Shown here piece after piece: positions 7,473-15,351 of a stretch of 44,191 nt of DNA. The notes beneath the pieces were generated by a model that saw nothing but the letters and a program-made list of their open reading frames with translations, was not told the DNA's origin and searched no databases. Position numbers and translations under genes: made by a program. The stretch comes from Bryobacteraceae bacterium CoA2 C42 (lineage in GTDB: Bacteria > Acidobacteriota > Terriglobia > Bryobacterales > Bryobacteraceae), in contig JAINDL010000036.1 in NCBI GenBank assembly GCA_019931245.1, forward strand, positions 1-44,191, given 5' to 3'. The stretch's first letter is position 1, and each line of letters opens with the position of its first letter.

Positions 7473-7883
7473 TTATGGTAACGCGGCGGCGAGGGTTTCG
7501 ACGGTGAGTTCGATGGTGGGGGTGAGGAGCAGGGTGTTTTTGACGAGGCACTTTTCGGCGGTGCGGCGGGCGCCCTCGAGGTGGGCGGGGTCGTTGACCT
7601 CGGGGATGACGACGCGGATGGTGAAGCGGCCGAGACGGGCCGGGGCGGTGGCTTTTTCGGCGTCGACGAAGACCTCCATGCCTTTGGCGGGCTGCTGGTT
7701 GCGGCGGAGGTAGTCGGCGGCGTAGTACATGGCGCAGGTGCCGAGGGAGGCGAGGAGGAGTTCGGGCGGGGTCATGCCTTCGTCGGTGCCGCGGTTGTCG
7801 AGGGGCTGATCGATGATGATCTGGTGGCTGCGGGTTTCGGCGACGCAGCGGGCGTCGGTTTCATAGGTCACTTTGCAGTTCAT
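7473..7883 (-). CDS. OsmC/Ohr family protein
   Basis: A 136-residue OsmC-fold protein, a family of thiol-dependent peroxidases that reduce organic hydroperoxides. Both active-site cysteines are present: Cys50 in LGTCAMYYA and Cys112 in [10 protein letters not shown]. The central [13 protein letters not shown] motif is typical of the YhfA/OsmC-like group. It is cytoplasmic and first in a two-gene unit with the ECF sigma factor, which suggests a redox or envelope-stress theme, though this is inferred from position only. The stop TAA (7473-7475) is in the same frame as the sigma gene. No clear Shine-Dalgarno sequence precedes its ATG. Confidence 0.9.
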   Translation of the reverse strand: MNCKVTYETDARCVAETRSHQIIIDQPLDNRGTDEGMTPPELLLASLGTCAMYYAADYLRRNQQPAKGMEVFVDAEKATAPARLGRFTIRVVIPEVNDPAHLEGARRTAEKCLVKNTLLLTPTIELTVETLAAALP

Positions 7884-7942
7884 ACGGAGCGAGATGCAGA
7901 TGGCGGCGATTTCGTGACAGGCGGAAAGTTGCGATAGTCTTT

Positions 7943-10678
7943 ATGATGATGCGGCTGCTATTGGTTGGCTTCGTTTCGTCACTGGCGTTTGGCGCGCCCC
8001 CGTTTGAGAGCGACGTGCTGCCGATTTTCAAGGCCAAATGTCTGGCCTGCCACGGTGCGGGGGCGGCGCAGGGGAAGCTGGATTTGCGGACGCCGGAGGC
8101 GGTGCTGCGGGGCGGGGCCTCGGGGCCGGTGGTGCAGCCGGGGATGGCGGCCAAGAGCCTGTTGATGGACAAGATTGTGACCGGGCAGATGCCGCCGGGC
8201 AAGAACAAGATGACCGCGGCGGAGATGGACCAGGTGCGGGCTTGGATCGATAAGGGCCTCGAAGCGCCGCCGGCGGTGGCGGCGGTGAGCGAGCACGAGG
8301 TGCGGGGCATTCTGCAGGCGCGGTGCGTGGTCTGCCACGGCGGCTTACAGAAGATGGGCGGCCTCGATCTGCGGACGGTGGCGAGCCGGCGGCGGGGCGG
8401 GAAGTCCGGCCCGGCGCTGGTGCCGGGTAAGCCGGAGGAGAGCCTGCTTTACACGAAGATCGTGCGGGGACAGATGCCGCCGGAGAAGGAGTCAAAGGCG
8501 CTGGCCGTGGAGTTGCCGACGGACGCCGAGACGGCGAAGATCCGGGCTTGGATTGCGGCCGGGGCGCCGGAGGCCGAGCCGGTGACGAAGACACCGGATG
8601 CGGTGGTGACGGCGCGGGACCGGGATTTCTGGAGTTTGCGGCCGCCGGTGCGGCCGGTGGCGCCGGCGGGGGCGGCGCATCCGATTGACGCGTTTTTGCT
8701 GGCGAAATTGAAGGCCAAGGGGTTGACCTTCAACAAGAAGGCCGACCGGCTAGCGCTGCTGCGGCGGGCGCATCTGGATTTGACGGGGACGCCGCCGACG
8801 GTGGCGGAGGTGGACGCGTATCTGAAGGATACGGCGCCGGGGGCCTACGAGCGGCTGGTGGACCGGCTGCTGGCCTCGCCCAAGTACGGGGAGCGGTGGG
8901 GGCAGCACTGGCTCGACCTGGCCGGTTACGCCGATTCGGAGGGTTTCGGGCAGGACGACGGGGTGCGGCGGTTTGCGTGGCGCTACCGGGATTACGTGAT
9001 CCGGTCCTTGAACGCGGATAAGCCGTATTCGCTGTTTTTGACCGAGCAACTGGCGGGCGACGAGATGTCGGATGACTGGAAGAGGGCGAAGGGCGGGGTG
9101 GCGACGCCGGAGACGCTCGACCGGCTGGCGGCGACCGGGTTTTTGCGGACGGCGCCGGACCCGACAAACGCGGCCGAGCGGGGTTTGCTGAGCGAGCGGA
9201 TGAATATTGTGGCCGAGGAGGTGGAGGTGCTGTCGTCGTCGGTGATGGGGCTGACGATGGGGTGCGCCCGGTGCCACAACCATAAATACGACCCGATTCC
9301 GCAGCGCGACTACTACCGGCTGAGCGCGATTCTGCAGGGGGCGTATGATCCCTACGAGTGGAATACGCCGAGCAAGCGGGAGTTGGACCTGGCGCTTGAG
9401 AGCGAGCGGAAAGAGGTGGAGACGTTCAATGCCCCGCTCAAGGCGGAAGAGGCGAAGTTGAAGGAGTCGCTCGAGAAGGCGACGGCGCCCTACCGGGCCA
9501 AGGTGACCGAGAAGCTGACGGATGCCGAGCTGGCCAAGAAGTTTCCGGAGCTGGCGGCGGTGACGCGGCCGATTGACCAGGAGCTGCAGGCGGTGCGGCG
9601 GAAGATGAAGCCGAAGCCGCACGTGCGGGTGCTGGTGGATAATGAGGAGCCTTCGCAGGCGTTTCTGCTGCGGCGGGGTGACCCGGTGGGGTTTGCCGAT
9701 CCGGTGGAGCCGGCGACGCCGATGCTGCTGGATATCCCCGGCTTGCAGCCTTATAAGGTGGAACGGCCATTTGCGGGGACGAGCGGGCGGCGGCTGGCGC
9801 TGGCCAAGTGGTTGACGCAGCCGAACCATCCGTTGACGAGCCGGGTGATGGTGAACCAGATGTGGATGCGGCACTTCGGGCGGGGGATTGTGGCGAGTGT
9901 GGCGAACTTCGGGCGGTCGGGGGTGGCGCCGTCGCATCCGGAGCTGCTCGACTGGCTGGCGACGGAGTTCGTGGCGCGGGGCTGGAGCATGAAGCAGATG
10001 CACCGGTTGATGATGACCTCCGAGGCGTATCAGCAGAGTTCGGCCGTCGACCCGGCGGTGGTGGCCAAGGATCCGGAGAATGCGCTGGTGAGCCGGATGC
10101 CGCTGCGGCGGATGGACGCCGAGACGCTGTATGATTCGCTGCTGACGGCGGCGGGGCGGCTGGACGGGACGGCGTTCGGGCCGGCGACGGAGGTGGAGGT
10201 GCGGGCGGATAAGGAAGTGATTGTGCAGCCGACCAAGGCGGGGCTGCGGCGGAGCGTGTACGTGCTGCACCGGCGGCAGACGCCGGTTTCGCTGCTCGAT
10301 GCCTTCGACCTGCCGGCGATGACGCCCAATTGCACGGAGCGTCGGCAATCGAACGTGGCGACGCAGGCGCTGCATCTGATGAACGGTTCGATGGCCTGGG
10401 ACCTGGCGAAGTACATGGCCGGGCGGGTGATGGACGAGGCGGACGGGGACCGGGAGCGGCAGGTGGAGCTGGTGTATCTGCGGGCGTATGGGCGGCGGCC
10501 GACGGCGGAGGAGAGCAAGACGGGCCGCGAGGCGATTGCGGCGTTCCGGGAGCAGTGGCCGGCGCGGCTGGCGGCGGATAACGGCGAGGCGCCGCGGGCG
10601 GCGACAGCAAGCTGGATGGCGCTGGCGAACTACTGCCACGCGATTTTGAACTCGGCCGAGTTCAGCTTTATTGATTAA
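7943..10678 (+). CDS. PSD1 and planctomycete cytochrome c domain-containing protein (DUF1549/DUF1553)
   Basis: A 911-residue exported protein with a hydrophobic signal (about 3-18). Two planctomycete cytochrome-c-like domains each carry a heme motif: CLACH (33-37) and CVVCH (128-132), each followed by a GQMPP segment. The DUF1549 domain starts near [13 protein letters not shown] and contains [18 protein letters not shown], with a third CxxCH at about 441 ([11 protein letters not shown]). The C-terminal DUF1553 region holds [17 protein letters not shown]. Two earlier ATGs precede ATGCGG; the third at 7949 is also possible. The family is abundant in Planctomycetes and Solibacter-like Acidobacteria and its biochemistry is poorly known, with roles in periplasmic polysaccharide or sulfated-glycan use proposed. 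It pairs with the DUF1501 gene 11 nt downstream. Confidence 0.92.
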   Translation: MMMRLLLVGFVSSLAFGAPPFESDVLPIFKAKCLACHGAGAAQGKLDLRTPEAVLRGGASGPVVQPGMAAKSLLMDKIVTGQMPPGKNKMTAAEMDQVRAWIDKGLEAPPAVAAVSEHEVRGILQARCVVCHGGLQKMGGLDLRTVASRRRGGKSGPALVPGKPEESLLYTKIVRGQMPPEKESKALAVELPTDAETAKIRAWIAAGAPEAEPVTKTPDAVVTARDRDFWSLRPPVRPVAPAGAAHPIDAFLLAKLKAKGLTFNKKADRLALLRRAHLDLTGTPPTVAEVDAYLKDTAPGAYERLVDRLLASPKYGERWGQHWLDLAGYADSEGFGQDDGVRRFAWRYRDYVIRSLNADKPYSLFLTEQLAGDEMSDDWKRAKGGVATPETLDRLAATGFLRTAPDPTNAAERGLLSERMNIVAEEVEVLSSSVMGLTMGCARCHNHKYDPIPQRDYYRLSAILQGAYDPYEWNTPSKRELDLALESERKEVETFNAPLKAEEAKLKESLEKATAPYRAKVTEKLTDAELAKKFPELAAVTRPIDQELQAVRRKMKPKPHVRVLVDNEEPSQAFLLRRGDPVGFADPVEPATPMLLDIPGLQPYKVERPFAGTSGRRLALAKWLTQPNHPLTSRVMVNQMWMRHFGRGIVASVANFGRSGVAPSHPELLDWLATEFVARGWSMKQMHRLMMTSEAYQQSSAVDPAVVAKDPENALVSRMPLRRMDAETLYDSLLTAAGRLDGTAFGPATEVEVRADKEVIVQPTKAGLRRSVYVLHRRQTPVSLLDAFDLPAMTPNCTERRQSNVATQALHLMNGSMAWDLAKYMAGRVMDEADGDRERQVELVYLRAYGRRPTAEESKTGREAIAAFREQWPARLAADNGEAPRAATASWMALANYCHAILNSAEFSFID

Positions 10679-10689
10679 GGAAACGGATC

Positions 10690-12096
10690 ATGAGTACACG
10701 GCGGGATTTCTTTTCTTCGGTAGCCAACGGCCTGCACGGGGCGGCACTGGCGGGCTTGCTGGGCCGGGACCTGTATGCCGGTTCGGCGGTTTACGATTTG
10801 AAGCCAAAGGCGCCGCACGCGCCGGCCAAGGCCAAGGCGGTGATTCAGCTCTTTATGAACGGAGGGCCGAGCCAGGTGGACCTGTTCGACCCGAAGCCGA
10901 CGCTCACACGGCTGGCGGGCACGGCGCCGAGCCGGGAGCTGAGCTTCGCCATTTCGAACGGGGATAAGCCGGGGGCGCTGATGCCTTCGCCGTTTGCCTT
11001 CCGGAAGGCGGGCAAGAGCGGGATGGACATCTCGGAGGTGATGCCGCATCTGGCCGAGTGCGTGGATGAGATTGCCGTGATCCGGTCGATGTACGGTGAG
11101 CATGCCAACCATGAGCCGGCGTTGTTTTTGATGCACTCGGGGCGGACGGTGGCGAGCCGGCCGGCGATTGGTTCCTGGGTGGCTTACGGGCTGGGGACGG
11201 AGAACCAGAACCTGCCGGCGTATATCGTGCTGGACGATCCGAAGGGGCTGCCGATTAACGGCATCTCCAACTGGCAGTCGGCGTGGCTGCCGCCGATTTA
11301 TCAGGGGACGCGGTTCCGGACCGAGGGGCCGCCGGTGTTGAACCTGCAGCCGCGGGAGGAGATTCCGACGCCGCTCGTCGAAGCCGAACGGGCGCTGCTG
11401 CGGAAGCTGGACGGGGCGCACTTGCAAGCGCGGCCGCACCAGCCGGAGTTGGAGGCGCGGATTTCGAGCTACGAGCTGGCGGCGCGGATGCAGATGGCGG
11501 CTTCCGACGCGCTGGACGTAATGAAAGAGACCGAGGCGACCCGGGAGGCCTATGGATTGAACGACCCGTTGACGGCGTCCTACGGCAAGCGGTGTCTGAT
11601 GGCGCGGCGGCTGGTGGAGCGCGGGGTGCGGTTTGTGCAGCTCTACATTGAAGGTCAGATTTTTGACTCGCACGGGACGCTCGAGGCGAGCCTGCGGTAT
11701 GCGTGCGGGAAGACGGACAAGCCGGTGGCGGCGCTGCTGCGGGATCTGAAGCAGCGGGGATTGCTGGATGAGACGCTGGTGGTTTGGGGCGGGGAGTTCG
11801 GGCGGCTGCCGATGTCGCAGGGCGGAATTGGGAAAGAGGCGGGGCGGGACCACGGGCCGCATGGCTTCAGCGTGTGGATGGCGGGGGCCGGGGTGAAGGG
11901 CGGGACGGTGCACGGGGCGACGGACGAGATCGGCTTTAAGGCGGTGGAGAACCGGGTGAGCGTACACGACTTCCACGCGACGATTCTCGACCGGCTGGGG
12001 CTGAACTACCGGAAGCTCGTTTATGAGCGGCACGGGCTGCAGGAGCGGTTGACGGACCAGTTTCCGGCGCGGGTGGTGACGGAGATTTTGAGTTAG
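10690..12096 (+). CDS. DUF1501 domain-containing protein (sulfatase-like fold)
   Basis: A 468-residue protein starting with a twin-arginine-type signal (STRRDFFSSVANG, then a hydrophobic Ala/Leu stretch). Family hallmarks are VIQLFMNGGPSQVDLFDPKP near 55-75, ERGVRFVQLYIEG, LVVWGGEFGRLP and GRDHGPHGFSVWMAGAGVKGG. This matches the DUF1501 group, which has an alkaline-phosphatase/sulfatase-like fold and is nearly always encoded next to a PSD1 protein, as here. An AAGGAAA ribosome site lies 7 nt before the ATG. The substrate is unknown; a periplasmic hydrolase partner of the heme-motif protein is the usual inference. The gene ends with interlocked stops (TTAG) against acylphosphatase. Confidence 0.92.
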   Translation: MSTRRDFFSSVANGLHGAALAGLLGRDLYAGSAVYDLKPKAPHAPAKAKAVIQLFMNGGPSQVDLFDPKPTLTRLAGTAPSRELSFAISNGDKPGALMPSPFAFRKAGKSGMDISEVMPHLAECVDEIAVIRSMYGEHANHEPALFLMHSGRTVASRPAIGSWVAYGLGTENQNLPAYIVLDDPKGLPINGISNWQSAWLPPIYQGTRFRTEGPPVLNLQPREEIPTPLVEAERALLRKLDGAHLQARPHQPELEARISSYELAARMQMAASDALDVMKETEATREAYGLNDPLTASYGKRCLMARRLVERGVRFVQLYIEGQIFDSHGTLEASLRYACGKTDKPVAALLRDLKQRGLLDETLVVWGGEFGRLPMSQGGIGKEAGRDHGPHGFSVWMAGAGVKGGTVHGATDEIGFKAVENRVSVHDFHATILDRLGLNYRKLVYERHGLQERLTDQFPARVVTEILS

Positions 12097-12365
12097 CCGA
12101 TGGTAAAGCCGGGGGGCGCGCTTGCGGCGGGCTCCTCGTGGCGATCGACGCCGCGGACCTCGGCCCAGCGGGGACCGCGGTGGAGGGATCCTTCGAACTC
12201 GTCGAGCCGGGAGGCGGAGCCGGCGGCGAGGGCTTCGACGCTACCGTCGTCGAGATTGCGGACCCAGCCGCGGAGGCCGAGGCGCACGGCTTCCCGTTGG
12301 GCGAAGGCGCGGTAGCCGACACCCTGGACGCGGCCGCGGATGAGGTAGCGGCGGCAGAGGGTCAC
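12093..12365 (-). CDS. acyP: Acylphosphatase
   Basis: A 90-residue protein with the acylphosphatase signature GRVQGVGYRAFAQREA (11-26) and the second half GWVRNLDDGSVEAL (33-46). The catalytic pair is Arg19 (phosphate binding) and Asn37 (orients water). It hydrolyses carboxyl-phosphate bonds such as acetyl phosphate. The GTG at 12365 is preferred: it gives the normal length and lies 4 nt after the pyrophosphatase stop. The open frame continues upstream to 12443 but only into pyrophosphatase coding sequence read in another frame. Pairing with pyrophosphatase makes a small phosphate-hydrolase unit. Confidence 0.88.
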   Translation of the reverse strand: MTLCRRYLIRGRVQGVGYRAFAQREAVRLGLRGWVRNLDDGSVEALAAGSASRLDEFEGSLHRGPRWAEVRGVDRHEEPAASAPPGFTIG

Positions 12366-12369
12366 GAGT

Positions 12370-12921
12370 TTACGCTTTGTCGGGAGGGGCTTTGGACTCG
12401 AGGTAGCGGTTCCGGCTCTCCATGATGGCCTTGCGGGCTTCAATGGGGCCGCCCCAACCGTCCATCTTCGGCATGGAGCCTTGGAGCTCCTTGTAGATAG
12501 AGAAGAAGTGCTCGATTTCGCGGCGGACGTGGGGGAAGATCTGGTCCATCGTGTGGATCTGATCGTAGCGGGGGTTCTTGGTGGGGACCGCGAGGATTTT
12601 CTGGTCGCCTTCGTTGGCGTCGACCATGTTCAAGAGCCCGACCGGGCGGACTTCGATGAGGCAGCCGGTGAAACTGGGCTCCTGGACGAGGACGAGAACG
12701 TCCATGGGGTCGTTGTCTTCGGCGAGGGTGCCGGGGATGAATCCGTAATCGCCGGGGTAGTGCATGGGCGAGTAGAGGGCGCGGTCGAGCCGGAAGATCC
12801 CTAATTTGCCGTCGTATTCAATCTTGTTGGCGGAGTTTTTGGGGATCTCGATAATGGCCCGCACGATCTCGGGACATTCCGGGCCGGGTTCCATGTCGTA
12901 GAGACTGGTGGTCGGGTACAC
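12370..12921 (-). CDS. ppa: Inorganic pyrophosphatase, family I
   Basis: A 183-residue soluble pyrophosphatase that pulls biosynthetic reactions forward by splitting PPi. The family I motif is EDNDPMDVLVL (68-78) with its three metal-binding aspartates; IEIPKNSANKIEYD, LYSPMHYPGDYGFIP and KNPRYDQIHTMDQI also match. The GTG at 12921 gives the usual N-terminus (YPTTSLYDMEPG). The frame stays open to 12996, but the added residues look non-coding. No Shine-Dalgarno is seen; a TACCCT hexamer ends 6 nt before the GTG, so the message could be leaderless. The gene heads a unit with acylphosphatase and is divergent from the dcw cluster. Confidence 0.93.
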   Translation of the reverse strand: MYPTTSLYDMEPGPECPEIVRAIIEIPKNSANKIEYDGKLGIFRLDRALYSPMHYPGDYGFIPGTLAEDNDPMDVLVLVQEPSFTGCLIEVRPVGLLNMVDANEGDQKILAVPTKNPRYDQIHTMDQIFPHVRREIEHFFSIYKELQGSMPKMDGWGGPIEARKAIMESRNRYLESKAPPDKA

Positions 12922-13124
12922 GCAATCAGGGTAGCAGAGTGGCGGGAGGATGGGAAGGAGAGTGGTCCAGATTGGGGTGTTTGGGGGGATCGACAACTAC
13001 AGGTTGTGGGTAGTTTGTGTCCTTCGCTTTTTTATCGCCGCGGGGCGCGTGGTTGTTCCGTAAGACGTTTGTGGACAGCGGTTTACGGGGTGGGGACGAC
13101 GACGCAGATTCCCGAAAAAGACCC

Positions 13125-13153
13125 TTGCGTTTTCTCAAATTGACGGGTACGCT
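13125..13153 (+). promoter_or_regulatory. Possible sigma-70-like promoter of the dcw cluster
   Basis: TTGCGT (13125-13130) and TACGCT (13148-13153) are spaced by 17 nt. Each matches the consensus at three of six positions, including the key TTG and TA...T. A start near 13160 would give a leader of about 50 nt before mraZ and place the CACTTT repeats in the early transcribed region. An alternative -35 is TTGACG at 13140. Only sequence inspection supports this. Confidence 0.35.
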
Positions 13154-13200
13154 CACTTTAGTGGTTCTGAAGTACCTGAAAAGCACTTTCGAAGCACTTT
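13154..13200. promoter_or_regulatory. Candidate MraZ operator (CACTTT/AAAGTG repeats)
   Basis: CACTTT occurs three times: 13154-13159, 13184-13189 and 13195-13200. The last two lie within a direct repeat of AAGCACTTT at an 11-nt period. Known MraZ operators are short direct repeats with about one helical turn spacing just upstream of mraZ, and in mollicutes they contain AAAGTG, the complement of CACTTT. Autoregulation of the cluster by MraZ is thus plausible but untested. Confidence 0.42.
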
Positions 13201-13209
13201 GGAAGCCCT

Positions 13210-13692
13210 GTGACTGACGAAGAACTCAGTTTAAAACAGCTTGAGGCGCCTCCCGGGAGTTTTTCTCTCAAGGCGGACGGGCAGGGTCGTCTGGGTATTC
13301 CGCTCGACTGGGTGATCTATTTTGAAGGGACGCTGGGAGAGAGGGATTTTTTCATCACGTTGGACAAGGGTTGGGTCAAGATTTTTCCGAAGCGGATCTG
13401 GATGAAACAGAACGCGGTGGCGTTTGCGCAGAAGACGGAAGAGGAGTACGAGGACTGGTCGATCACGATGCAGCACTTTGGAACGCTGACCAGTTTCGAC
13501 AAAGAGAAGCGGCTGACGCCGAGCCAGACGCTGCGGACGGAGTTGAACCTGAAGGGCGCCGAGCTGGTGATGATGAATCATCAGGGGACGTTGCGCGGGA
13601 AGTTGAAGAGCGGCTATGACGAGCGCGTGGTGAGCGCCCGGGAGTCGTCTGACCGGCAGGTGTCGCGGCCGGACGGGGCGCGGTTGCTGTAG
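13210..13692 (+). CDS. mraZ: MraZ-like AbrB-fold transcriptional regulator
   Basis: A 160-residue first gene of the dcw cluster. Two SpoVT/AbrB-type half domains can be traced: KADGQGRLGIPLDW (about 22-35) and FDKEKRLTPSQTLRTELNL (about 97-115), corresponding to the two DxxGRxxxP motifs of MraZ. The second motif is degenerate (DKEKRLTPS). The middle and C-terminal tail diverge from classical MraZ, so recognition rests partly on position ahead of rsmH. MraZ binds its own promoter as a ring-shaped oligomer and tunes the cluster. The start is GTG, with GGAAG 5 nt upstream. Confidence 0.8.
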   Translation: MTDEELSLKQLEAPPGSFSLKADGQGRLGIPLDWVIYFEGTLGERDFFITLDKGWVKIFPKRIWMKQNAVAFAQKTEEEYEDWSITMQHFGTLTSFDKEKRLTPSQTLRTELNLKGAELVMMNHQGTLRGKLKSGYDERVVSARESSDRQVSRPDGARLL

Positions 13693-13707
13693 CGGAGATG
13701 GCGATGC

Positions 13708-14568
13708 ATGCATTATTCAGTCCTACTAGCGGAGACGATCGAATGGATGAACATCCTTTCGGGGCGGCCGTATGCGGATTTGACGTGCGGCATGGGCGGC
13801 CATACGCGGGCGATCGCCGAGCGGGCGGCGCCGGGCAGGGTGTATGCGATGGACCGGGATGCGTCGGCGCTCGAGATGGCGCGGCGGAACCTGGCGGACG
13901 GACCGCAGAATATCGAGTTTATCCACACGGCGTTTTCGCGGGCGCGGCAGGCGCTGACGGAGCGTGGAGTGGGCAAGGTGGCCGGTTTGACGGCGGACCT
14001 GGGGGTATCCCGGGTGCAGTTAACGGGCGACCGGGGATTTTCCTTTACGACGGACGGGCCTTTGGATATGCGGCAGGATCCGTCGCGGGGAGTGACCGCG
14101 GCCGAGCTGGTCAACCAGCTGCCGGAGCGCGAGTTAGCAAATTTGTTGTTCAATCTAGCCCAGGAGAGGAGGAGTTACGTCATAGCCAGAGCACTCGTGA
14201 GGAACCGTCCGGTGCACACGTCGCTGCAGCTTGCAGAGATCGTGGCGCGGGCGGTCCCCCGCACGGGATCGAAGCTGCATCCGGCGACGTTAACTTTCAT
14301 GGCTCTTCGGATGGCGGTGAACGAGGAACTAGAGGAAGTTACGGCGTTAATGGAAGCTTTGCCGGACTTACTCGAGCCGGGTGGAAGGGCGGTAATCATC
14401 GCATTTCATTCGGGGGAAGCCAGGATTGTCAAGACGCATTTTCAACGCCTGCACCGCGAGGGACGGGCTCGTCTGTTAACCAAACACGCTGTCAAACCAA
14501 CGGATCGAGAGGTTCACGAGAATTCCGCCAGCCGGAGCGCAACGCTGCGGGTGCTGGAAATGCTGTAA
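13708..14568 (+). CDS. rsmH: 16S rRNA (cytosine-1402-N4) methyltransferase
   Basis: A 286-residue SAM-dependent methyltransferase acting on C1402 in the ribosomal decoding centre. The SAM motif is DLTCGMGGHT (24-33), followed by MDRDASALEMA. The family-specific DLGVSRVQLTGDRGFSF and DGPLDMRQD (97-124) are clear, as is HPATLTFMALRMAVNEEL (191-208). The usual FHSLEDR motif reads FHSGEAR (233-239), and the protein is about 20-25 residues shorter than usual, mainly between that motif and the C-terminal SRSATLRV. From about 14,130 codon use shifts to a lower-GC style (TTA, GGA, CAA). Downstream lies the ftsL-like gene. Confidence 0.92.
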   Translation: MHYSVLLAETIEWMNILSGRPYADLTCGMGGHTRAIAERAAPGRVYAMDRDASALEMARRNLADGPQNIEFIHTAFSRARQALTERGVGKVAGLTADLGVSRVQLTGDRGFSFTTDGPLDMRQDPSRGVTAAELVNQLPERELANLLFNLAQERRSYVIARALVRNRPVHTSLQLAEIVARAVPRTGSKLHPATLTFMALRMAVNEELEEVTALMEALPDLLEPGGRAVIIAFHSGEARIVKTHFQRLHREGRARLLTKHAVKPTDREVHENSASRSATLRVLEML

Positions 14569-14618
14569 AGCCGGAAGGCGCCAAACGCAAGAGCAATGGT
14601 AGGGGAGAGTAGAAAAAC

Positions 14619-15128
14619 ATGGCCACCTTCGTAAACGACTTTTTTAGCCGCATGCTGCCGCGGAGTGCGGCAGGCAGCCGCGGTATTTCGCAGGAGCGAG
14701 TCGAACGCCGTCCGGAGCCGGGGACGCTGCGTCCGATGCCGAACGAGCAGATTCATTTGTTTGTAAAGCGGATCGATAACCACCACGTGGTCCGCACGGA
14801 AGACAAGGCGGCGACGGCGACGTGCTGGAAGACGATAGGCGCGGCGTGTCTGCTGGCGGTGGCGGCGGTGGGCATGATTGTGCCAATGGCTTACGGCAAG
14901 CTGGCGGGATACCAACTGGAGCGTTCGCGGGCTGAGCAGAAGCGTCTGATTCACGAGTTGGCGCAATTGGAGGCGGCCGAGAACCGGTTGGTAAGTCCGG
15001 TGCTGCTGGCCGATGAGGCCAAGAAGCTGAAGTTCAACGAGCCGTCGCCGGAGACGCTGGTCGTGCTGAACATTGAGGAACGGTCCACGGCGTTGGCGAT
15101 GAACCAGGCGCCGGCCGGCAAGAAGTAA
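14619..15128 (+). CDS. ftsL: FtsL-like bitopic division protein
   Basis: A 169-residue protein with a cytoplasmic N-terminus of about 70 residues, one membrane helix (about 72-92) and a coiled-coil-prone periplasmic stretch (LERSRAEQKRLIHELAQLEAAENRL, about 100-124). Topology and position between rsmH and ftsI are those of FtsL, which forms the FtsQBL bridge and activates FtsWI; sequence similarity in this family is always weak. The tail after the coil (MNQAPAGKK end) is unlike E. coli FtsL. AGGGGAGAG precedes the ATG. The call rests mainly on context and topology. Confidence 0.72.
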   Translation: MATFVNDFFSRMLPRSAAGSRGISQERVERRPEPGTLRPMPNEQIHLFVKRIDNHHVVRTEDKAATATCWKTIGAACLLAVAAVGMIVPMAYGKLAGYQLERSRAEQKRLIHELAQLEAAENRLVSPVLLADEAKKLKFNEPSPETLVVLNIEERSTALAMNQAPAGKK

Positions 15129-15278
15129 ACAATTTTTCCATACCGGGGGCGGCCGTCTTCCAATCCTACTCCCCCGGCGTGAAGGTGACTTCGCGCAACG
15201 GCTGCCCCGGGTTCTTTCGTACGTGATCGACTTTTAGAATTCCTCCCCCGAAGGAAGTGCCGCAAGGCCAGCAAGCCG

Positions 15279-15329
15279 GGGCGGGCGGACGGACTCTCCG
15301 GTGAGCCGGGTCCGTGGTTCCGCCCGCCC
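15279..15329 (+). other. GC-rich stem-loop upstream of ftsI
   Basis: GGGCGGGCGGA (15279-15289) and TCCGCCCGCCC (15319-15329) are perfect 11-bp arms. CGGAC (15290-15294) and GTCCG (15310-15314) pair inside them after a small bulge. No T-run follows, so it is not a classical terminator. It ends 22 nt before the ftsI ATG. A weaker CCGGGGG/CCCCCGG pair lies at 15143-15177. The 223-nt gap between ftsL and ftsI holds no gene. A role in mRNA processing or translation of ftsI is possible. Confidence 0.5.
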
Positions 15330-15351
15330 GGTTTCGAGTGGAGTAAATACG

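Larger units (their letters stand above)
12922..13209. other. Divergent intergenic region, ppa / dcw cluster
   Basis: These 288 bases hold no convincing gene. Relative to its surroundings it is AT-rich in the last 90 bases. It contains an inverted repeat ACAAC-N5-GTTGT at 12993-13007 and, near the mraZ end, the promoter-like and CACTTT repeat elements listed separately. Confidence 0.6.

Noticed and set aside
5641-7551. Open frame of about 636 codons on the minus strand across htpX
   Set aside because: It runs through the isomerase end, the leader hairpin and htpX in an antisense frame; composition is low-complexity and no ribosome site is seen.
8750-10639. Open frame of about 630 codons on the minus strand opposite the PSD1 gene
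   Set aside because: Arg/His/Pro-rich with no motifs; the plus-strand gene carries all the recognised domains.
12366-12443. N-terminal extension of acylphosphatase
   Set aside because: It is pyrophosphatase coding sequence in another frame and exceeds the normal family length.
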